A stretch of 64,000 nucleotides of DNA from Paratinospora sagittata (GCA_035771175.1 CM069593.1:40733741-40797740), one strand, 5' to 3'. Shown: positions 35,126 through 49,300, counted from the first letter of the stretch. Made by a program: numbers and translations. Notes: generated from the letters alone by a model not told the origin.

Positions 35126-36462
35126 TAACCAGTTGTCAACAACATTCACCAACATTCAAACAATTAAACAACAATAACAATCACTCAAATGTCTAGTTCT
35201 CCTCCCCAAAAAAAGAAAAAAAAAACACTAACTTGAAGTTGCAGCAACAAGGTTGAACAAACAAAAACTTTAAGGGATGAACAATTGCTCTAAGATTCAA
35301 CTACAAAAAAAAAAGAAACAAAACAGCAAATCACCAAAAAAATAACCCTCCTCAATTGACATTGTTGCACAATGATGGTTGGGTTTTAATCATTCAAAGA
35401 GTGTAAAACTAAATGAAAAAGAGATTAGAAAATGATCCATCCTTCCAACCCAAAGGGCAAGATCAAGATGGTGTTTTCAAGTAGAATTAAATAACAATTT
35501 TTAAAGAAATGAAGAACTGATTTAGTAGAGTCGATTTAGATTCCAATAACGTTGCAGCCGTTAAATGAGCTTACCAAAGGGAAGAGCAATGCTTATTGAA
35601 GTGGCCATAGCTCACTGGAGTTGTTGGACCTCAACGGATCCTATTGGAGATCACCAATGAAAAAGACTAAAAGTTACGTTCCTTGAAGAGGCATAGTACA
35701 GTGAACGAGGGGTTTGACCAAGAAAGAATCACCGGGGGAGGTGATTTTTTAATTTTGTTATTTTTTTAAGGAAAAAACTCTACCAAGAAAAAGACCTTTG
35801 AAATTTTAGTAAATTGCTCAAGGGCCCTTTGCTTGCCTCTAGGGTCGCCTAGGTGATTTCTTGCCTAATCACTTAGACAACACTTAGATAATGTCTTGAA
35901 ATCGTTGGACCATTTTGAGGCACCCACAACAATAGGCCCTCAACTTCAATAGCTCACATAGACTTGTTGATCCCCATAGCTAGCACCAAATGTTGGAGTA
36001 AGATCTTGTCAAAAAAAAATGTTGGAGTAAGGTCTGACTAACAACAGATGTGTGGAGTATTTCCAAATTTGTGAGGAGCGCCTTTAAGCCATATAGAGGA
36101 AGAGCTTTATAGGGGATGACCTAAATTTTAGCTGAGACTTGTAACACACAAGGAAGAGAAACCTTTCGTGAGTAAGGAAGGCTACTAAGTATGGGAACCT
36201 CAATTGTTAGTCTATGCAGAACTATTCAAAGTCACCCACAGTAATAACTACTAGCTACATTAGCTATTTAACTTAGAAGTAAAATTTACCATATATAAAT
36301 TGTAATATTACAACTCTTAGAATGTTTTTTTTTTTTTTTTTTTTTTTTGTTAAGAGTTAAAATATAAGGCATAACTATAATCATTTCTTTAAAAGTTTTG
36401 AACTTTTAGTAATCTATGTAATTAATTTTAGAATTTATGAGGCATTTGTCTATGAGGCTTGT
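35126..36462. other. noncoding stretch
   Basis: No gene. It holds the second copy (36010-36200) of the repeat at 31490-31660 and a T run at about 36326-36349. Confidence 0.4.
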
Positions 36463-36870
36463 AACTCAACTCAACTAAGCCTTACCCAACTACATGAGGT
36501 TGGCTACATGAATCCGCTTCTTCCACTCCCCTCTATTAAAGGCTAAGTCAACATTCATATTACAAGAAGTTAAATCTTTTTTAATTATCTTTGTCCGCTT
36601 TATTTTACATCTTCCTCTTCTACTATTGTTACTTACCACTTACCATGTAGTGTATGTGCCCAAAGGCCTACGTTGTATGTGTCCAAACCATCTTTGTCAG
36701 CTCTCTCTCATTTTATCTACAATTGGGGCTACTCCTACAATTTCTCGAATATGTTCATTACTAATTTTATCTTTTAAAATGTTACCCCATATCCATCTTA
36801 GCATTCACATTTTTATTACACATAGTTTGTTAACATGTTATTTTTTATTGCCCAACATTTTGTCCCATAT

Positions 36871-37064
36871 AACCAACATTGGGTCGGCGGAGTAGTTGGT
36901 ATGCAGATTACCAAACACGAGGAGGACATTATCAGTTCAAACCTCCCCATCTACAAGGTTGATTCTAATATTGGCCAATGTTGTCTTTGGGCGTTTGTGG
37001 CCGTGCCCCGGGGGGACTAGTGGTCAAGGGCCTAAAACATCCTAACCTCAAAAAAAGAAAAAAT
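36871..37064 (+). mobile_element. tRNA-derived SINE inside the LINE
   Basis: A 194-bp insert flanked by 15-bp repeats differing at one base, CATTTTGTCCCATAT (36856-36870) and CATTTTATCCCATAT (37065-37079). It has an A-box-like TAGTTGGTATGCAG, a B-box-like CAGTTCAAACC, and an A-rich tail (AAAAAAAGAAAAAAT). It sits in the 3' region of the RTE-like LINE. Confidence 0.8.
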
Positions 37065-38108
37065 CATTTTATCCCATATTGCATGCCTTACCTAATAGCA
37101 ACTCTATAAAATTGTCCTTTTAACTTCAATGGGATGCGACAATGATACAATGCTCTAGAAGCACTCCTCCACTTGACCCATCATGCTTTAACTCTATGGT
37201 TCACATCCTCACCTATTCTCCTACTTTATATATAAATAGATCCTAAATACCTAAAATTTTCACTCCTTGGTATCTTTGGACTTCTAGTCTTCACTATCTT
37301 TTTATTCATATTTCTACTTCCACCAAAATTACATTTACTGTATTCAATCATAGTCTTACTAATCTGGAATCCTTTAGATTCTAGAGCTTCTCTCCAAACC
37401 TTAAGCTTAGCATTTACCCCAAATATAGTTTCATCAATCAATACTACATCATCAACAAATAACATATACAAGGAATATCTTCTTGAATATTTTTAGTCAA
37501 TTCATTCATAATTAGGGCAAAAAGGTAAGGGCTTCAAGCGTGCCCTTGCCCTGTGGTTTTGAAGTTGCCTACATTTGCGTAGGACTTTTGATGGGTAGGT
37601 AGTCATTCCGGGTTTAGAGGCTGGGCAGGAAAGTCGGGTCAGATTGGAGTTTCACTGGCAGATCATTAGTGTAAACCTACTATAATTAGAAATTCGTTAG
37701 TTTCTCCTACAATTGATTTTACAATAGTCCTTGCCCTGTCATACATTTGTTTTATCAGTTCAATATACCTAGCTGTAACTTATTTTTCCTTTAGTAGTCA
37801 CCATATTATTTCTCTACATATTCTATCAAAGGCTTTCTCTAAATCAATAAAGACCATATGGAGGTCTTTCTTCTTCTCTCTATACCTCTTCATCAATCTC
37901 CTTGAAAAATAAATAGCTTCTATAGTTGATCTCCCAGACATAAATCCAAATTGATTGTTCCACACCAAAATTTCAGCTCGTACCCTATTTTTTAATACTC
38001 TCTCCCACAATTTTATTGTACGACTCATCAGTTTCAGAGCTAGATCAATTAAGATGTTTTCTTCCAATCATCAAGCATTTGTCCAGTTGTTACAATCCTA
38101 TTAGACAA

Positions 38109-39025
38109 CAAGGACTAAAAATTCACCGAATTTCGGCGAAATTCCACGAATTTTTTCGATTTTTTTACCATCGAAGTGCAAAGTGGGATGTAAAATAAAA
38201 ATTGCAAAAATTCGCTAAATAATTCGATAAACTTCAACAACTTTGACGAAATTCGATAAACTTCGACAAAAGTTTAGCTTTTCAATAAAAAAAATGCAAA
38301 AATTCGAGCAAAAATTCGATAAAATTCGACAAAATTCTATAAAATTAGACAGAGAAGTAAAAAAGATGTTACTTCATCAATAAAAAAACAAAAAAACACT
38401 AATAATTATGTATTATTTTCAACTTCATCAACCAACATAGCAATATAAATTTTAAAAAATAATTTAACAAGTTAACAAATTTATGGGATATGCTTTACCA
38501 AAAAAAAAACAAAAGAAGCAAAATAAATAAATAGTTAAAGTCGAAATAAGATAAAAACTTAAAAATAAATTAAAAGATTTCCTAAAGTCATCTTTTTTCA
38601 GTTAACTCTTATGAAACAAGATTAATAAACAACACATTCAAATAATAAACTAATAAATTAAGCGTGATAGAATTCAAACTAGTAAAGTATATGGTCGAGA
38701 AGCAAGCCATCACAAAATTAAATATCAAAATAAAGAAAACAAATTAAGACCAAAAGCCGTCATTCAAATTCATCAACTCACTTAACAAGATTGATTTTGT
38801 TAGGTCGCTTATTGATATTTTTATGTATTAAAAGTGTCTATTTATATTAGTTTTTAGCTTATACTACAATAAATTTAGATATTTAAGCATATATGCAAAA
38901 ATTCTCTAAACTTCTCTAATTTAGCAAATTTTTACAAAAATTCTCCATGTCGAATTAAACTTCTCCGAATTAATTCTGATTTTTGAAGGTTGAAGTTTAG
39001 GGCGAAATAGAAGTTTCGTACCTTG
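38109..39025. mobile_element. non-autonomous hAT-like element inside the LINE
   Basis: A 917-bp insert with an exact 8-bp duplication TTAGACAA (38101-38108 and 39026-39033). Ends are CAAGGACTAAAAATTC and, in reverse complement, CAAGGTACGAAACTTC. Near the left end are many repeats of the type TTCGATAAA and ATTCGACAAAA. No transposase is present. Confidence 0.8.
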
Positions 39026-40346
39026 TTAGACAATTTGGTTAACCACAACACTCCAAATTCCTCTAGGCTCTTCCAAACTTCAATAGGAATAGCATCTGGT
39101 TCTAAAGCCTTTGCATTTTTCATTTCTCTTAAAGCATTTTTTTACTTCAAGCATGCTAATTCTATGAAAGAATTTAGTTTCATTAGTTACCCCTAGGTCA
39201 TCAAATCCTTCTATACTTAAATTTTCTAAGTGAATTTCAATTAATAATATTTTTTTAAATAAGTTTTCCATTGTTCTCTGATCCAACATGGATTAGGATA
39301 CTTAATCCTTTAAGGATAAAGATAGTGGGTTACATCAAACAACCCATGCATATTCCTATTCCTTGACTAAAACAAATTGAATTTCTATATTACTTATGAA
39401 TTCCCTGCTCCTCTCTAACTACAATTAGTTTCTAAATTGGGAACTACCTACTCTCTTCTATGTACTATAAATAGAGGGTTTAGGGGTTTGCTTTAGTCAC
39501 TAGAAAATTGTAAGAAAGTTAGGGGAAAAAAATAAAAGATGTGGCAAGGATGGAGGAAGGCCAGAAGAAAGGAGATGCAAGGCCAAGGCAATATTAATTC
39601 CAAAAATTGGTAACATTGTATTTTTCTCTTTTCTTTAATAATAAACGTCATGGATGATTTCCCTGATTTTGGGGTTTTTACCACGATACAAAAAATCCTT
39701 GTCTCTATTTTCTCTACTTATTTATTTTTCTAGTCACTTCCATCTCTTGCCAAAATAGTTGCTCTTTAATTTTCTGTTGTGGAATCCGATAGAGTTTTTG
39801 GTATTCGACCTAGATCTTTCTTTTTCTTTTACTACGATTCTTTTATCTACGTTTTTAATATATTTAATTTAGTCAAGATCTTTTGCCTTTCTTTCCCTCA
39901 ATTTTGATAGTTTTTTATATAGTCATTTTACCTTGTTTTGTATCTAATCTAGTGTAGAAATCGTCATAGGCTTTAAGTTTAACATTACTTACCACTTTTT
40001 AGCTTTTGTTACGCATTCCTATAATTTTGAAGACTTTCCACATCCCTAACCTGCAAATTTTGTAGTTAGTCCTATATTTTATGACAGTTTGAACGTCTTC
40101 ATTCCACCACCAAGTTTCTTTCCTTGATAGACCTACCCCCTTTGATTCTCCTAGGCCCTCTTTGACTATTTTTTTTATGCATTTAGTTGTTTTATCTCAC
40201 ATCAAGTTAGGGTTGTTATCTAGACTCAAAGTCATTACTCCTACGAGTTTTCTTTTAAATATTTCTAATTTTTCCTTTTCAAATTCAACCATTTAATTCT
40301 CGGTTAATAATTTTTTGTTTTGACCTAGATTTCCTTTTTATACTTA

Positions 40347-40726
40347 GGGTGTGTTTGGACACTAAGAAAAATTTCTTTGAGAAAACAGTATTTCCTCCAA
40401 AAAGTTTCTTGATAAAATGTACTTGAAAAAATTTTCTCATGATTGTCTGGTTGAACATGAGAAAATCTCTTCTTAGTTGGTTATTAGTTAGTTATTCAAT
40501 TAAATAACTATAACTTCTTCAAATTTATTGTAAAGAATTTTTCTCATGAGAATTTTTTTTTTTCACCCCCCCTTACTAGAGAAAATTATGGTGAGAAAAA
40601 GGAGGGGGGGTCGAGAAATCTTTTTCTCACCTTTTTTGTCAACCAAACATTGAAAAATAGAATTTTTTCAACAAAATCACTATTTTTCAGAGAAAATTTC
40701 TATTTTCTCACCTATCAAATACACCC
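40347..40726. mobile_element. Tourist-like (PIF/Harbinger) MITE inside the LINE
   Basis: A 380-bp insert flanked by TTA (40344-40346 and 40727-40729), the target size of PIF/Harbinger elements. The ends are GGGTGTGTTTGG and, in reverse complement, GGGTGTATTTGA. The arms contain complementary runs of GAGAAAA and TTTTCTC, so it can fold into a long hairpin. Non-coding. Confidence 0.75.
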
Positions 40727-41720
40727 TTAGATCTACTAACATTATCCTATGTTGCAAAGTTAAGCTTTCTCTTTAAATAACGTTGCAGTCTTTACATGTC
40801 AATTTATCAACCTTTCTAGTTAAGAAGTTTATTTGACTTTTATCAGATCCACTTTCAAATGTTATTAAATGTTCTACTGCAAAATCTAGCATGCTCAGCC
40901 CAACATCATTCCTATCTCCAAATCCATATCCTTCTTACACCATTTCATATCCAACCTTTTCTTTGCCTACATGTCCATTAAAGCCTCCTCCAATACATAT
41001 ATTTTTCTCTCAAATGTATTTGTTAGAATACTTCATCCATGTCTTCCCAGAATTGTGTCTTAGTTTGTTGGTCTAATTCTATTTGGGGTGCATACATATG
41101 CACTAATTATGTTGATTACGTTGCTTCTATAATAAGTTTTATAGATATAATTCTATCACCTTTCCTAGTTACCTTGACGACATATTCTTAAAAGTTTGTC
41201 AACAATTATTCTAACTCCATTTCTATTTTTATGTTTCCCAATATAATATAGTTTATACCTTGTCCTCTCTATTACTCTAGATTTTTCACTTACCCATTTG
41301 GTCTCTTGTAAGCATATTATATTTACTTTTCTCCTAATTATAGGGTTTGTTATCTCCATTCCTTTACCTATTAATGTTCCTATATTTCAAGTGGCTACCT
41401 TATTCCTACTATTTAATTTTTTGGACTAGCTTCTTTACCCGCAATCGTCTACGATGTAGGAACCCTTGCTCATTTATCACTACATCTGAGTGTCGATTCA
41501 ACGCTCCTTGCCTATTTTTGAAAGACCTAAAGGTAGGTGCAACTCATCACTTAATAGAGACGTTCTAGCCCTTTGCGTAGTTTGATTTAGATTCATGTCA
41601 TAGTTGATCTGACAAAGTTTTACGTTGGCTGCCAACTACCTAACGCAACCCTCCTCCTTTCCTCGAGCTTGGGACCGGTCGTGGCAGAGTTGAAGTTGCC
41701 ACCCGAAAATATCTAGGTCT

Positions 41721-42360
41721 ACGCGCATGAAAAAAAGATCATAATCGTATAACTCAAGCATGCACCGGCTAGGCTCAAGCACACAACAAATTGGGACCCC
41801 ACCTAAGGTGCCTATTAAGGCACCCAAGTAGTGCTTATCTCCAGGCATGTGCCTAGGTGGAATAAAATTGAGTTTTACTTCTATAGACGAAGAAAATCCT
41901 TCCCATCCCACACTAGACAATGACTAAAAACCATCACAAAGAATTAAGAATGGAAGAAAAAAAACTCTGCAAAACAATTACTCAATATGCTAGCTGAATG
42001 TCACCATTAGCATTGAAAATTATAGCTTCAAAGCCTTTAGGCACATATGGATAAATGCTTTCCAATATGGGCATTAATCCAATTTGGACGGAATTAGTAT
42101 TTACTATTATCAATCCCAATATTCCAATGGTAATTAATCCATCCATTTTAATGGACAAACATTCTTGACCCATTATTTGAATTTCACCAATGCCCAAGAG
42201 AATAGAGCAACACATGATTGTTGAGGTCTAGAGATTATTCAATAATATTTTTTGGCCTCATAGACACTTCAAATGGGACCCTTCAATTGATGAGCTCCAA
42301 ATCCTCCACAACCAACCATTTAATTTAGGTACTTGAGCTTAAGGTTTGTTGTCATATAGT
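41721..42360. other. noncoding stretch
   Basis: No recognised gene. A 77-codon minus-strand open stretch (42215-41982) ends YVPKGFEAIIFNANGDIQ; I do not recognise it and see no clear splice context. Confidence 0.35.
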
Positions 42361-42989
42361 CAGTGTTTTCAAGGCCACGCCTAGTCCATCGACTAGACCA
42401 TTTAAAAATAAATTGCCTAGGTCATACATAAGGCAAACCATGGGGCTCTTTGAAATTTTTTAAAAGTATAAACTATAAGGTGACCAGTGTAAATATATAA
42501 GGCATAAGATTCTGTCTTTATATTGTTACAATATGATTGTATAACTAAAATATTAACATAACTATTAACTCAAGTGATATACTTGTATTTCTATTACGAA
42601 AGTTTTTTATATTCTAGTTCTGGTTTTTTATTTTATTTTTATTATATTGATGCAAATATTTTCCATTTTGTTATACTTATATATAAGCATTACATCAAAC
42701 GTGGCTCTTTAAATCAATGGCATGAATTTATAATTTTTGGACATGATTTCATTTAATATGAAGTGTTGATCATTTTATGACAATTTGGCATTCATTATAG
42801 AACACAGCTAGATACATTTAATTCTATATACGAATTATCCAAGGACCCATAAATAAATAATTAATTATTCAGAGACCTAGAAATAAATATTTTTTTATGG
42901 CTTAGGCAACGTCTAGGCCTTGCCTCGCCCACGTCTCGCCTAGATAGGGCAAATTGTCTAGAGATCGCCTTGGTGCCTTGAAACCACTG
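42361..42989. mobile_element. hAT-like MITE
   Basis: A 629-bp insert with ends CAGTGTTTTCAAGGC and, in reverse complement, CAGTGGTTTCAAGGC. Flanks CATATAGT (42353-42360) and CATATGGT (42990-42997) form an 8-bp duplication with one change, the hAT size. Subterminal DNA contains GCCTAG/CTAGGC motifs. Non-coding. Confidence 0.8.
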
Positions 42990-43359
42990 CATATGGTCCA
43001 GAATAAAAGTAATGTGTCAATCTCATTTATTCTATCCATATTTAAAAGAGAATAGCTGGATGTGCTTCTGCAATAGTAAGACATAAAAGTGTGTTAATAC
43101 TTAAGAAATGGAAACATAGGTCTAGTTTAGCTAATTATGAAATCCTTCTGAACATTAAAATTCTTACTTCAAAAGAGTTGAAATCAGTGGCTGAAGCATT
43201 AGCTTAGCATTGCCTTGGTAGGATAGAGAAATTGTAGTAAATGCTTACCAATTGGACTGCTCAACATGCTTCCAGTATTCAATCCAAGCACATTGGAACA
43301 AAAAAGTTAAAAAATAACAAATGGAAAGAATAGCATCAAAAAACACATCACATACCTAA

Positions 43360-46300
43360 CTAAATGTCGTCCATTTCAATATACTCAATAGGCCATGCAA
43401 CTGTGTCTCCTAGAGCTTTTCTAAGTGTCCTCATATCGCTTCGAGTTCTCCACAAGAAAGCACTAGGCTCAAAAACTCTCGACACCCAAATCATCCAAGC
43501 GCTAGGTCCAATAGGTATACCTTCCACCTCACAAGTAGGATCCTTGTTTGTAACTTTTCCTTTTGCAACTATTCTATTCTTACCAGTCCAGTCAAGCAAC
43601 GTGCATCTCATACAATTCTGATTAGAAGTGTTGCTAGGTTGTGACTATATTTAAAAAAAAAAAAAAAACATAATTAATTTCATATTTTTCTGAAATTTTA
43701 AATGTGTATACACATGCTTTAACCTGAGCCGTAGGTGCACATGCTTCCTTTGTCCTTCTTTGTTGATCCTATGATAATTATAAAACATAATAAAATAATA
43801 AACAAAAGATAAAGAGAAAGCCATATCAATACATTTCATAATTTTTAAATTGGCCCATACCTCATTTTGATTCTTAACTAACATGTTGGCCAAATGATCA
43901 TACTGAAATCTCAGGTCATTGACTTGCCTTTGAAGATTTGTCACCAAGGCACTAGGTTGTGTTGTTGCACCTACTTTGGTGGGAGTGGCTCCAAAACCAA
44001 GACCTCTAACGCGACCTTGATGCTCAGCACCAAAAACTTGAGCTAGAGGATCCTTGCCAATAGAGTATGAACTTGAACTAGAAGTTTGGGCTCGAAGTTC
44101 TTGAACAACCTCCTTTAAGAAGTTAGAAAGGATCAAATCAAAAGAAAAATATGACATGGATCACTTATAACATGAAATAAGAAATTTGAATAATATTATT
44201 TTTACCAAGGTTTCTGCAACTGCATCGTTACATGGTTGCCCTCCTTTCTTTGTATGCCCTTGAACCCATAAATCCACTCTACATATATCAGATGGGACTG
44301 TAGTGGCTGCCTTCTATAAGACAAAATGTTCCTTGAGATCAACTACTCATTTAAAAAGTTAACCTCATGAATCAAAAACTTACCATTTCATTCTCTAGGC
44401 GAGCATATCCTTTACGACTCATAGTATGAGAAAGCTTTTGTTTAGCTCTCAACTCCTGGAACCTCTTGCTCATTTCCTTCCAAAAATGCAAACAAGAATT
44501 TAATATTATAAATAAAACATTTAAAGTAAAAAAAGAAAGCAACGAACTTAATTTTCTTACAATAAATTTTGGAGATGACCTTTGTGTGCGGAACACCACC
44601 CATTCTTGATCCGATACTTCATTAGGCTTAACTTGATTATTAATTTCATCTTCTGTTGCCCCACTTTCAATTGCATTTTTCAAAAGTTTGGTGGTCCTTG
44701 ATTTCCAAGTTCTCCACAATTGTCCAAGCTCCATTAATATATAATTCTTGTGGGGGTCTGGGATTATGAATTTTTGCTACAATACCACAATAACAAGAAA
44801 ATCCATCAATGAGAATTGAAAAATGAAAACTTTGACTACAAATTTTGTAACTGTCACCTGCACAGAAGACCAAAGTTTGTCTTTTTCATCCTTTGTGACT
44901 TGAGACCACTTTTCTTTAGTAATCGACACCATTTCCCGTGCTAAAGATCCCAAAAAAGATGATAAGCAAATAGAATTGGGCCCAATCGCTTGACCCCTCT
45001 CATTAAACTGAACTTCCAAAGGAGTTGTCGTTGCAATGTTCTTCATCTTTGTTGGGCCCCTTTTCTTCCGCTGTGCGACTTGTTCTTGTGTTGGGATCTT
45101 AGTTCCTTGAGAGGCATTGGATGAAGTACGATTGGGTGGAGTATTTATCCTGATTCCTATATTGGGATCTTGAGTTGGGATGTCAATTGCTTGAGAAGCA
45201 TTGGATAAAGAGGTACAATTAGGTGGAGTATTTATCCCGATTCCGATATTGGGATCTTGAGTTGCACTAACTGTGCCAGCCAATCTTTGTTTTTCTAGAG
45301 TTGGGATGTCAGTTGCTTGAGAGGCATTGGATGAAGTACAATTGGGTGGGCTGTTTATCCTGATTCCTACATTGGGATCTTGAGTTGTACTAACTGTGCT
45401 AGCCAATCTTTGTTTTTCTGCTCTTTTCTCAGCCTTTCTTGAACTCTAAACAGGACATATGAGATTAAAAACAAGAAAACGTTATCAAAATTTCAAGATT
45501 AGAATTTTTTTATAGAATAAAAAGAGCAGAAAAAATTATAAATATGACAAGTATTATGATTCTCACCTCTCCTCGGCGAATCACTCTTGTCCTCCTCTTT
45601 AACAAGAAAATAAAATAACCAGAGCACATCAGTACAAATATAAAATAATGATGCTTTATCATAGCACACATGGATATGTAATAGAATACATTCATACAAG
45701 GTATTTCAGAGCAAGGATTGATATAAGATCTATTATTTCAACTAGTTGTTAACTTTAGCAACAAAAGTAATAATCATTGCATGAGGATTGCCATAGATAC
45801 ACCCATGCTAAGCATGTCAAATATCTATTATTTTAACTAATCGTCATTTGTAGCATTTCAAGTACTGATGTATTTTTTAGATTTGAACTTTGAAGATGTT
45901 GACCAGGAAGCACTTCAAGTTCATGCAAAAAGGAAGTAAAACTCGTTGAAATCAGTACAAATAACATGTGTATGAAATATAAACTTGAGACAAAAGCATG
46001 GCCAAACATATATGAGGCCCAACCAAAGATATAAGTGACCAAAAGGTTATTTCATAGAGTTGTTTAGCTTTAGCAAACAATTTTAATTTCATATAATGCT
46101 GTATTGATAAATTAACATTCAGAAAGAGCTAGTAGTAAATCCGCAAGTCACAACAATAATTATGCAAAATTGTAAATAATTAGAAAAGTAGAGGATATAT
46201 TAGGGAAAAGAAGAAAATAAAGAACAAAGAGTGGGATTTGGCACAGTGGTAGAGATTGCTCCACCGTGACCTAAAAGTCAATTGTTTGAGTTTGGAAATA

Positions 46301-49300
46301 CTCTCTCCACAGTATGGGAGGTTAAGGGGTAAGATTATGTATATCGTCCCTTCTCTAGAACCCACAATGACCAAAGCCTTATACATTAGGTATACCCTTT
46401 AAGAGAAATGGAGAACAAAAGTACAATACAAAAAGAATATACTTAGCAACAGCAGTGAAATCTGGGTTGAAAGAGATTTAAGACAATAATATAAAAACAG
46501 CAAGGGAACTTTTTTCCATTACATTTCCCAAATGTCTAAAACTGTATGAAGAGATTTGGTTTGTCCTCTATAGTGTGCTACATTAATGGAATGGAGCAAC
46601 AATACAGGTTTCGCTTATGCTAAAACATCAAGGTTCAGATAATTATTTTTCAAAGATCATGGACAGTCCAATGATGATCAGATTCTACTGAATTATCCAA
46701 CACGAGCTTCTAAATAGTAGAGAAGAAATGTTGAAAAAGTAAAACAGAAAAATAAATTGCATATGACAATCACTCATTCTTCCCATCTTTTGTTAAGTTT
46801 AGTCAATATGTAATAATGATGGAATAATTATTTGAATAACAACTCAGAATAACAATTTGATTGAGAAAGTTAAATTTTGACACAATAAAAACAACAGAAA
46901 TTCTGCGCATGCATCTAATTCTTCAAGGTCAGCGCAGGATCAAATTCCATTGAATAATCAATTTTTCTGCAACTATCAATATTCACTTCCTCGTGTAACA
47001 ACATTAACCACTAGAATTAGGGAATAGAAATTTAAATTCAATTTTATTTCTTCTGTCTTTGTACTAGAAATAACAACAAAACCTAACTAAACCAAGTCCC
47101 ATTTGGTTTAAGTATGGATCTAACAAAATCTTATCCAAATTGAGATGAAATGCTGAATGGAGTTCTATGCTTTTGGTGGGAAACTATGCCAAAGATACCT
47201 GCTACCCAGTTGTACATGCACTTACCAAAAAAAAAGTGCAAAAGAAGGAAAAAAACAAAAAAAACAAAAAAAAATCCAACAAATAAAAGGAAAAAAGTAC
47301 AAAAGCTAGCCAAAACTTGATTTTTGTAATGAAAACACAAAAAGTGGTTGCAGTCTCATGATCTTGAAAAAAAAAATTCAGCTCGGTTGCTGGCAGAGGG
47401 GTTTACGTGAGGGATATCTGCATGAGCTGTTTCTTCCAATGGGTCAAGGCAAGAGAGGCAGAAAAAGTAAGAGATTGGAGGAGGCAAGGAGAAAGGCGAG
47501 GTTAAGGTTAGGGTTTTATCAAAGAGTGTGAAAGAGAGACATTAGAGTTTAGTTCTAACAGGATTGTCTCGGGCGAGTTGACTTTAAATAGTTGTTACTC
47601 ATTCAAGAGCACCTTATCAAAGAACTTCATTATGGATAACATAGCTACCCATTTAAACTAATAAATAGTTAATATGTCATTCTTCCCTACCACTGCATTT
47701 AAAGGTCATCCTTCTTAATGTGTTGAACTCCAATCCACCTTAATCAATCTTTTCCTATTTTACTTCTAAAAAAGACTAATCCTAACATCACGGAAATGTA
47801 TACAATTATAAGTTTAATTTATAACTACACTTTTTAATATTTTTTGTAATTTCCATCTTAATCGTTATACTTAATTGATTGAAGTATGGTTTCTCAATTC
47901 CCATTAAATTCAATTACATCACAGCTACTGTAGCTACTTTTAAAATGAAAGATCGCTGCATCTCTATTTGAATTCTCGACTCTTGTTCACACCCCCCTAT
48001 TCTAATCTCTTCTTTCATTCATTGTTTTCACTCAAAGAAGTTGCATCGCACACACATTGGCAATCACAACAAGATGGAAGGCAAACCAAAATCACAGCGA
48101 GAGCTTCTACATTCATACACTCTCTTTTCTCAATCTCCTGCCTTTCTTTTCTACCTCCCTTTAGAGGGCTTATTTAGTCCAAATATTCTAAAAGAACCTC
48201 CACTCTTAGTAGAGGTTGAAACTGTAAAAACAAAAAATTAAAACTTTTAACTTATTTTTTATGAAGTTCTATCTCTACTTCTCCTTGAGGAAGTGTTCGG
48301 TAACACTTCGGTAAACATCTTATAAAAGTAAAAGTTAGTAAATTTAAAAGATTTTAGTAACAAATATTAGCTCTGGTTATAAATACAAGTAGACCCAGAA
48401 CATCTAAAAGGATAAGTAAAAGTTTTAGACATTTTTTTAAAATAATTTTAAAGCTTAAACTTTCTACGATGAATAGAGAACTATTTTAAACATTTTCTCT
48501 TTAGATGTTCATAAGAGTCACCGGACGCAACCTACATCAATTGAGCAAATGATATGAACTTAAAAATGTAATTTTTGTCAATTTTATATGAGAAGTGCTC
48601 CGGCAAGGGAATATTGAGCTCGTGACTTTGTGACGGAAAAGTCACCGGTTGTGAGCCACGAATTTGGTCTACAACTTTTGTTGATTTCTTACACTTCTTT
48701 AGATAAATTTTAAATTTATCTAAAATATAAATTTTAGGAATCATATAGTACTTATCTTGAATATCGATTAATATTTTGAATTTCCTCAAATAACTTCAGT
48801 CAATCGTTTGCTGGATACAGAATTATAATAATTGACGAATTTCCATCTTTTTTTCGATCATGGAGAGAAAGACCCATTAGATAACGAAATTTCCAGTAAT
48901 ACCCATTCTTATCTCCAATTTCATGAAGAAATGGCAAAGATATCATGTAATTGATACAAATTCATCAAAAAAGATAACAACATTAACTCTAAATGCTTCC
49001 CACAAACAATCATTGAAAAACTTCAAACCCCAATCATGGTTAGCTCTAGTGAGTTCTTCCCATGGGCAATGCAAGTATCTATTATTCTCAGCACTATCAG
49101 TCTCTGAAAGTGCTATTAGTAGAAGGACCACCAATATCCACTGCACCCAAGCAAACTAAACCAAACGTTAATCAGGTAAGCTCAAGCCCAATCAACTAAA
49201 CCTAGTAGAATCAAACTCCCACATCACCTCTGCTTAATCTTTAACAATTAGTGGTTAAGAAGACAATGTAAACTCAGATGAACAAGAACTATCCAAAAAC

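Larger units (their letters stand above)
36463..41720 (-). mobile_element. RTE-like non-LTR retrotransposon (LINE), decayed, with nested inserts
   Basis: Minus-strand protein pieces appear in LINE order. Endonuclease: NIICLQETKWV and YYIGKHKNRNGVRIIVDK at 41359-41165. Then a linker region at 39289-38932. RT: NQFGFMSGRSTIEAIYFSRR and MVFIDLEKAFDRI at 38067-37798; LFVDDVVLIDE with the [FY]-x-D-D core at 37471-37226. The 3' end at about 36463-36520 carries the GTAGCCAACCTCATGTAG type motif common at ends of plant RTE-like elements. The 5' end near 41720 is GC-rich. It encodes an apurinic endonuclease and a reverse transcriptase that copy the element into nicked DNA. Many stops and frameshifts make it dead. 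Confidence 0.8.

Noticed and set aside
47440..47545. Short basic open frame starting MGQGKRGRKSKRLEE
   Set aside because: Only about 30 codons, no splice partner or family match.
47968..48241. 66-69-codon overlapping plus-strand frames
   Set aside because: No family signature, in AT-rich intron of the transposase-derived gene; two overlapping frames of similar length suggest chance.
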